Positions 59,583 through 64,000 of a DNA stretch of 64,000 nucleotides are shown piece by piece. The DNA is from Candidatus Saccharibacteria bacterium UBA1050 (GTDB lineage Bacteria > Patescibacteriota > Saccharimonadia > Saccharimonadales > Saccharimonadaceae), in contig DCDR01000001.1 in the NCBI GenBank assembly GCA_002316545.1, positions 187,692 to 251,691 on the forward strand, written 5' to 3'. The translations under genes were made by a program, and so were the position numbers. Numbering within the stretch: the first letter of the stretch is position 1; the number at the start of each line of letters is the position of its first letter. The notes below the pieces were generated by a model. That model made no database searches, was not told the DNA's origin, and saw only the letters and a list, made by a program, of their open reading frames with translations.

Positions 59583-60286
59583 ATTGTCCAAGCCCTCCAC
59601 AACCGTGCTACTACAGCTGCCAGAACGGCGCCGTTAAGAGCAAGCCACAGCCATCGCAGCGGACCAGATGCAAGATCAGTACCAATGAACAAAGCATGAA
59701 CAAAAACAAATGCAACTGCGATGTACGATAGTAAATGTAGCCACTTCCATGTATGTGGCTTCTTCTCGACCCACAACAGTGAGGTTATAGTGACGATAAG
59801 CACCAGATACATTGCCAACACGCCCAGTGCCACATACAACGAACCTAGCTTGACGCCAAATAAAGTCAGCGGCTTGTAGTCAGATAGCCACGGAATGAGG
59901 ATATCGAGAATATTAAACGATATGAAATGATCGAACAACAAGAGCACTACATGTACCAGCACCGCAACTGTAAAGGTTATACCCAACGCACGGTGTGACG
60001 CCCATGCCGTTAGAGGGTCTAGGTATCTAAATGTTCTGCCGGTAATCTGTCCTATTCCGCTGAGCATCAATACTATCAACGCGAGAGCAGCAACCAGACC
60101 AGACGCGCGTGATACATACCATGGCCACGACGATTCGAACCGTTCATGTATGCGATTACCTACTGTACCGTTCGGGGCAGCTTCTACTGTTACTTCGCCC
60201 GAGCTAACTGCGGCCACTTTTGGAGAAGGAAACAATAGTCCGACTCCCAAAAGACATATCATTACGAAGCCGACAACTCGTTTCAT
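59579..60286 (-). CDS. ferric reductase-like transmembrane protein
   Basis: A 235-residue protein with a signal or first helix (about 5-25), an outside segment, then five to six helices. Histidines that could bind haem b occur as SHRALGITF (about 96), VHVVLLLFDHF (about 108-118), TWKWLHLLSY (about 185) and FVHALFIG (about 197), matching the FRE/MsrQ/YedZ pattern. It would carry electrons from the flavoprotein partner across the membrane. It overlaps apbE by 4 bases and the downstream gene by 4 bases. Confidence 0.82.
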   Translation of the reverse strand: MKRVVGFVMICLLGVGLLFPSPKVAAVSSGEVTVEAAPNGTVGNRIHERFESSWPWYVSRASGLVAALALIVLMLSGIGQITGRTFRYLDPLTAWASHRALGITFTVAVLVHVVLLLFDHFISFNILDILIPWLSDYKPLTLFGVKLGSLYVALGVLAMYLVLIVTITSLLWVEKKPHTWKWLHLLSYIAVAFVFVHALFIGTDLASGPLRWLWLALNGAVLAAVVARLWRAWTI

Positions 60287-61239
60287 GCCTTCACCCCTTC
60301 TAGCTTTGATGTTTCGTGCAGGTGCTTACCTGCTGTCGTAGTATTCATTTCTGTTTGTAAACAATAGTCTGTTACTTCAGTAAGGCCGCTTAAGAATTTC
60401 TGTGCTTTTTCGCTGCCGAGTAGAACAGCAGCTGAAGCCAGCACATCAGCTTGAATGGCAGACTTTGCCACTACAGTCGCGAGCTTTATATCAGTGGTGC
60501 CTGGCTTGCCTGTAGCTGGGTCTATTATGTGATGCCAGCCTTGGGCTTTCGTTGCATGCGAGTCGCGCCGAAATGTACCAGATGTTGCGATACCTAGTGG
60601 AGCACCCGACGTTTCAATGTATGGAAGTTCGGATGTTTCGTCAGCCACTTGAATTGTCGTGCGCCACGTTTCTGCTTCGCTATCTTTGCCAGCACAAACA
60701 ATATCACCGCTCAACGACAGCCAGTAACCATCAACATCTTCTGCTTCAAGTAGTTTGCTTAGTTTGTCGAGCAAATAGCCCTTGCCACAACCGCCCATAT
60801 CTATGGCTGTATGAATGGGAATTGTTACAAAACCATCTTCGTCTATATGAAGTAGCTCGGGGCTGACTACTTTTCGCGACCTATAATCATCGGTGGGATC
60901 ATTTTCGTAGCCTTTTACGGCCGATTTGCTATAGCCGTTCTTTTGCAGCGCTGGCAATATAAATGGATTATGCAACTGGTTCGTTAATGCACTCATGGCA
61001 TTCGATGCTTGTAACAATTCGAGAAATGATGCAGACACTTTTGTTCGCACGCCTGCCTGGCGGTTAAACTGCGAAAGTTCGCTTGCGGGCACGAACCGGC
61101 TAAATTGCCTTTCAAATACAAAAATCTCAGCCCATAGCCGCTTAGCTATTGATTCGAGCTTTGCCATATCTTGCCCTACCAGCATCAGTGTGGCATCACC
61201 CCCTAGCGCTAGCTTAGTCTCTACTAGCTTTAGACGCAT
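60283..61239 (-). CDS. apbE: ApbE-family FAD:protein FMN transferase
   Basis: Transfers FMN from FAD to a threonine of target proteins. Family motifs: AIDMGGCGKGYLLDKL (about 159-174), LSLSGDIVCAG (about 187-197), GIATSGTFRRDSH (about 222-234) and HHIIDPATGKPG (about 241-252). ATG 61239 (318 aa) is chosen because GAGTGG precedes it. The product lacks the signal peptide or lipobox that most ApbE proteins have, which is odd if the target is outside. I found no clear flavinylation motif in the neighbouring proteins. Confidence 0.88.
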   Translation of the reverse strand: MRLKLVETKLALGGDATLMLVGQDMAKLESIAKRLWAEIFVFERQFSRFVPASELSQFNRQAGVRTKVSASFLELLQASNAMSALTNQLHNPFILPALQKNGYSKSAVKGYENDPTDDYRSRKVVSPELLHIDEDGFVTIPIHTAIDMGGCGKGYLLDKLSKLLEAEDVDGYWLSLSGDIVCAGKDSEAETWRTTIQVADETSELPYIETSGAPLGIATSGTFRRDSHATKAQGWHHIIDPATGKPGTTDIKLATVVAKSAIQADVLASAAVLLGSEKAQKFLSGLTEVTDYCLQTEMNTTTAGKHLHETSKLEGVKA

Positions 61240-62417
61240 GTTTTCACTCCACTCTGCGAGGTAGTACACACTGGCGTTGTAGGCGTGGTTGGTGTTGACG
61301 GCGTGCTCGGTGTTGAAGGTGTATTTGAGCCAGAAGAAGTAGAAGAAGAGCCACTTGAAGAAGGCACATCATAATACACGACCGAAGACGTCGAACCGCT
61401 CGATTGTTGGGCACGTTTTTTGGCGCTTGCAATCGCTTTTTTTAACGCAGTCGATGACTTGGCACTCGTTTTTTCTGAAGGCATCGATGCAATAATATCG
61501 TCTAAGTCAGCCTGCCTATTGTTCGTTGAAAGCTCAGCGGTTAGTCTCTTTTGAAGTTCAATACTGTCGTCGGATGGCACAGACTTAGCAATATCCGCTA
61601 TCAGTATCGCAAAGCTCGCTAGTGACATGCTTGCAGCACCCATCGCGTACATACTAAACGGCCAATCAACCACTTTTCCTGTTTGCCTATTTGGTCCTTG
61701 GCTAAATGCCTCGGTACGAATTCGATTCTTTGGTACGCCCAAACCTTGCAGAGTCTTTAGCACAGCATTCATAAACGGCGGCGGTCCACAAATATAAAAT
61801 GCCGTGTTTACATCCGAAAGTTTTTCGCCTATATGGTTTTTTATTACCTCGTCTGTTACGCGTCCACTCGCCATAAATTGTTTCGAATACTTATTCGTGT
61901 CACCTTGGTCAACAACAAACAACGGCCGAAGTAATGCATTTGCAGAAGCTCGCGCTACGATTTCATCGCCAAATGGAATATCATCTTGCGAAGCAGATGA
62001 ATATAGCAAATCTACTGTTGTGGGTGCTTTGGTAATATCAACGAATCGTAGCATGCTCATAAACGGAGTTATCCCGATACCTCCAGCTAATAACACGACG
62101 TGCTGATCGAGGTGCGTATTCAACACAAAACCACCGTAAGGTCCTTGAACATCAACTCTATCACCTACGTTTAGTCCTGAAAGCGCAGTAGTGAACTTAC
62201 CACGTACTCGCATCGAAAATTGCAGCACGTCTTGCTCGGTAGGAGAACTAACTATCGAGAAGCATCGCACGGGCATTGGTCGTTTATTTCGATAGCCGTT
62301 GATAGCGGCATATTGGCCTGGCTGAAACAAAATTGGAGCGCCATCTTCATGCTGCAAGCTCACAAGTAATGTCGAACGAGTTATCTTTTCAACACTCGTT
62401 ATTGTATAGCCCGACAT
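61230..62417 (-). CDS. FAD/NAD(P)-binding oxidoreductase (FNR type) with membrane segment and low-complexity tail
   Basis: A ferredoxin-reductase-like flavoprotein of 395 aa. FAD motif RCFSIVSS (about 51-58), NAD(P) motif GGIGITPFMSML (about 112-123) and CGPPPFM (about 206-212). After the catalytic part (about 1-245) comes one membrane segment (about 250-275, MYAMGAASMSLASFAILIA), a charged helix, and a Ser/Pro/Thr tail with TPSTPSTP-type repeats ending in two cysteines. ATG 62417 is chosen over 62423 because AAAGGGG then lies 6 bases upstream. It likely passes electrons from NAD(P)H to the membrane partner. Confidence 0.85.
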   Translation of the reverse strand: MSGYTITSVEKITRSTLLVSLQHEDGAPILFQPGQYAAINGYRNKRPMPVRCFSIVSSPTEQDVLQFSMRVRGKFTTALSGLNVGDRVDVQGPYGGFVLNTHLDQHVVLLAGGIGITPFMSMLRFVDITKAPTTVDLLYSSASQDDIPFGDEIVARASANALLRPLFVVDQGDTNKYSKQFMASGRVTDEVIKNHIGEKLSDVNTAFYICGPPPFMNAVLKTLQGLGVPKNRIRTEAFSQGPNRQTGKVVDWPFSMYAMGAASMSLASFAILIADIAKSVPSDDSIELQKRLTAELSTNNRQADLDDIIASMPSEKTSAKSSTALKKAIASAKKRAQQSSGSTSSVVYYDVPSSSGSSSTSSGSNTPSTPSTPSTPTTPTTPVCTTSQSGVKTCV

Positions 62418-62456
62418 GGACATCCCCTTTTTGCATAGTTACCATGTGTTTCGTCT

Positions 62457-64000
62457 TTATAAGTTTAGTTCTATTTGGTTCGAGTAGTTAACACACCCGC
62501 TGCCCGTGTACATGCAAACTTTTACGTAGTACTTCCCGCCGTGCGCATCTACTTCACCATACTTCTCGCTTGGATCGCTGTAATAGTGGAAATCACTACC
62601 TGGATAGACGGGGTTCTTTGACGTAGACCAGACTAGCTTATATCCTTTTGGCGCCGAGCCTTCGAGCTTCCATTTTACGTTGTTACCTACTAAAGGCGAA
62701 AGGGTGAGTGTACCGCTCGGCTCGCCGCTCGAATCAGACTTCGGAGCAGTTACCGCAACGTCGTTGCTGTATTTGCTGCAGCCACTGCCATTGTATATGC
62801 ATACGCGGAAATGATATGTTTTACCATCTTTTATACTCCACGCGTAGCTCCGACTGCTTGAATCAGACACATACACGGCATCGTCTTCGCCAAACGTCGG
62901 GTTGGCATCAAGACTTTTTAGCACCTTGAAGCCCTTGCTAGCGGTGAGGTTTTTCAAACTCCAGGTTAGTTTTACACCCGTGTCATATTTCGCGCCACTC
63001 AAGCTTAGGCTTGCGGTGGTGTCGCTACTTTCATCATCTTTTTCATCGTCTTTCGTGGTAGTTTCTTTGTCGAAGTTCTCAAGATAGCCAAGCTCGTCTT
63101 TAAATTCGCTAATCTTTTTGTCTTGCTCATAGTTCCATTTTACGAAGCTATCCTTTTTCAACGCATCGATAGAAAGCGTATTAAGCTTCTTCTCTTTTTT
63201 AGTATCAATCGATTTGTAGTAATAGTACTTACCCTCGGAAACTTCAACATTCTCTTCGCCAGGTTTTACCACACCCACCTTACTCTCGTATACTTCAACG
63301 CCCTGCGTATCCTCAGTATTAAGTGTTACGTATGCGGTGCCCAAGGCAACGTATTGCATGTCATCTATTTTCACTGTAAACGTGCGGTCTGATTTTACTA
63401 GTCGGCTGTACATCTCGCCAGAAACATTTGTTACCGCTACCGCCTTCGTGGCTAAGCTGTCAAACTTCACGACTGAGTTGCTGTTTAAACGCACCGCGCT
63501 GCCATCATCAAGATTCACCACTAGGCGACTTTCGGTATCGGTTTTGTAGTATGAGCCTTCTTTCACCTGATCATTCACCGCTAGCGGCTTCCATGTTTCG
63601 TTATCAAGGCTTACCTGAGCGGTGCCATCTATCAAACTTACCTCTCCGCTCATCTTTTGCACCTTCACCGTATCACTTTTCTTGGTGCTAGCAGTTGTTG
63701 CCGTATCATCCTTTAGCAGTAGCCACGCGCCAGCACAGCCTGCCGCAGCAAGCACAAATGTTGAGCCCACCACGCCAAATACAAGCTTTTTGCGGCTCTT
63801 CTTAGGCTGTGGGAACACGGCAGCGGGCTGCTCAGGCACTTCTTGCAATTCGATTTCTTGCAACGATGCAGTCGACGGTTCAATCTCGACAACTGGCTGT
63901 GAATCAGAACCTTCATCAGTTTTGGCAAGTTCTTCATCGCTAGCTAATTCTGTTTCTTTTTCAGACTCTTCAGTGACTTCTGGAACCTCTGGCAGATTAT
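62457..64000 (-). CDS. FecR-domain surface protein, 5' end beyond the window
   Basis: The frame stays open to the window edge, so the N-terminus is missing. The visible part starts with an acidic, Glu/Asp-rich cytosolic segment (about 55 residues), then a membrane helix (LVFGVVGSTFVLAAAGCAGAWLLL), a FecR domain (VKVQKMSGEVSLIDG to GVEVYESKVGVVKPGEENV), a charged linker, and two FN3-like modules. Each module ends in a C-x-Y-x-GSGC-x2-YSN motif (CIYNGSGCSKYSN and CMYTGSGCVNYSN). FecR domains usually relay signals to ECF sigma factors; none is visible. It lies 39 bases upstream of the redox operon, same strand. Confidence 0.8.
   Translation of the reverse strand, partial: NLPEVPEVTEESEKETELASDEELAKTDEGSDSQPVVEIEPSTASLQEIELQEVPEQPAAVFPQPKKSRKKLVFGVVGSTFVLAAAGCAGAWLLLKDDTATTASTKKSDTVKVQKMSGEVSLIDGTAQVSLDNETWKPLAVNDQVKEGSYYKTDTESRLVVNLDDGSAVRLNSNSVVKFDSLATKAVAVTNVSGEMYSRLVKSDRTFTVKIDDMQYVALGTAYVTLNTEDTQGVEVYESKVGVVKPGEENVEVSEGKYYYYKSIDTKKEKKLNTLSIDALKKDSFVKWNYEQDKKISEFKDELGYLENFDKETTTKDDEKDDESSDTTASLSLSGAKYDTGVKLTWSLKNLTASKGFKVLKSLDANPTFGEDDAVYVSDSSSRSYAWSIKDGKTYHFRVCIYNGSGCSKYSNDVAVTAPKSDSSGEPSGTLTLSPLVGNNVKWKLEGSAPKGYKLVWSTSKNPVYPGSDFHYYSDPSEKYGEVDAHGGKYYVKVCMYTGSGCVNYSNQIELNL

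Noticed and set aside
1..64000. Alternative genetic code (TGA as Gly or Trp, as in some CPR groups)
   Set aside because: Conserved proteins such as DnaE, UvrB, ClpC and RecG are full length under the standard code, and TGA serves as a stop in overlapping ATGA junctions (3440-3443, 59579-59582).
1..64000. CRISPR array, insertion sequence or prophage
   Set aside because: No regularly spaced repeats, no transposase, integrase or phage structural gene seen on either strand. The GC-rich cassettes lack any visible recombinase.
58665..64000. Covalent FMN attachment site for ApbE in the neighbouring exported proteins
   Set aside because: I looked for the Gly/Ser-Ala-Thr-type flavinylation motif in the reductase, cupredoxin-like, FNR and FecR-type proteins and saw none that was convincing. 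The target may be elsewhere in the genome.

Overview
This window looks like part of a chromosome from a Patescibacteria/CPR bacterium, most likely a Candidatus Saccharibacteria (TM7) relative. That is inferred from gene content and style, not from a marker search. Genes are tightly packed, many overlap by 4 bp, and no gene-free stretch exceeds about 220 bases. Housekeeping genes sit beside many small membrane proteins. Sugar-phosphate and pyruvate metabolism is present, but no amino-acid or cofactor biosynthesis pathway is visible. Conserved proteins are read through with the standard code, and TGA is used as a stop.

Layout. 1-2.1 kb: two tRNA-Leu genes (CAG, minus; TAG, plus), each with a partial copy of its own 5' half just upstream, flanking an FAD-linked oxidase. 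2.2-6.3 kb: an orphan gene with a perfect consensus promoter, then recG, a zinc-hydrolase-like gene and rsmD. 6.4-19.6 kb: phosphohexomutase, tyrS, a class A penicillin-binding protein, then a minus-strand block (nusA; clpC under a perfect CIRCE operator; an HExxH membrane protein; radA; a PIN-TRAM protein) and a secreted HNH nuclease. 19.6-30.7 kb: M1 aminopeptidase, an RNase HII-YraN fusion, rplS, malic enzyme, a PilB-type ATPase, a SPOUT methyltransferase and dnaE. 30.7-38.4 kb: small membrane proteins, galU, the gatCAB operon with a membrane HEPN-like gene inside it, and uvrB. 38.4-49 kb: a LOG-family protein, two tandem PfkB kinases, and an operon rpiB-rpe-split transketolase-class II aldolase, then gap. 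49-58 kb: Rel, pyrophosphatase and Nudix, a PLD-family protein, FKBP-trxB, an ABC exporter, PspC and secreted proteins. 58.6-64 kb: a compact redox operon (FNR flavoprotein, ApbE, ferric-reductase-type membrane protein, exported cupredoxin-like protein) next to a FecR-type surface protein that runs off the window.

Three things stand out. First, three short GC-rich ORFs (46.8-47.8 kb as a pair; 18.7 kb alone) differ sharply in codon use from all neighbours. Each has its own 3' stem-loop, and the pair share promoters, terminators and a GAGGTGC-type repeat architecture. Second, about twenty genes have a -10 box only 6-9 bases before the start codon and no ribosome binding site, which suggests widespread leaderless transcription. 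One pair of divergent genes has overlapping -10 boxes in a 21-base gap. Third, the redox operon could pass electrons from cytosolic NAD(P)H across the membrane in a cell type usually described as lacking respiration.

How the genes fit together. Aldolase, split transketolase, epimerase, isomerase, GAPDH and malic enzyme give a glycolysis/pentose-phosphate core from hexose phosphate to pyruvate. The secreted HNH nuclease, the PilB ATPase and the aminopeptidase fit scavenging of DNA and peptides. ClpC/CIRCE, Rel, PspC and the GlsB/YtxH-type proteins form a stress layer.
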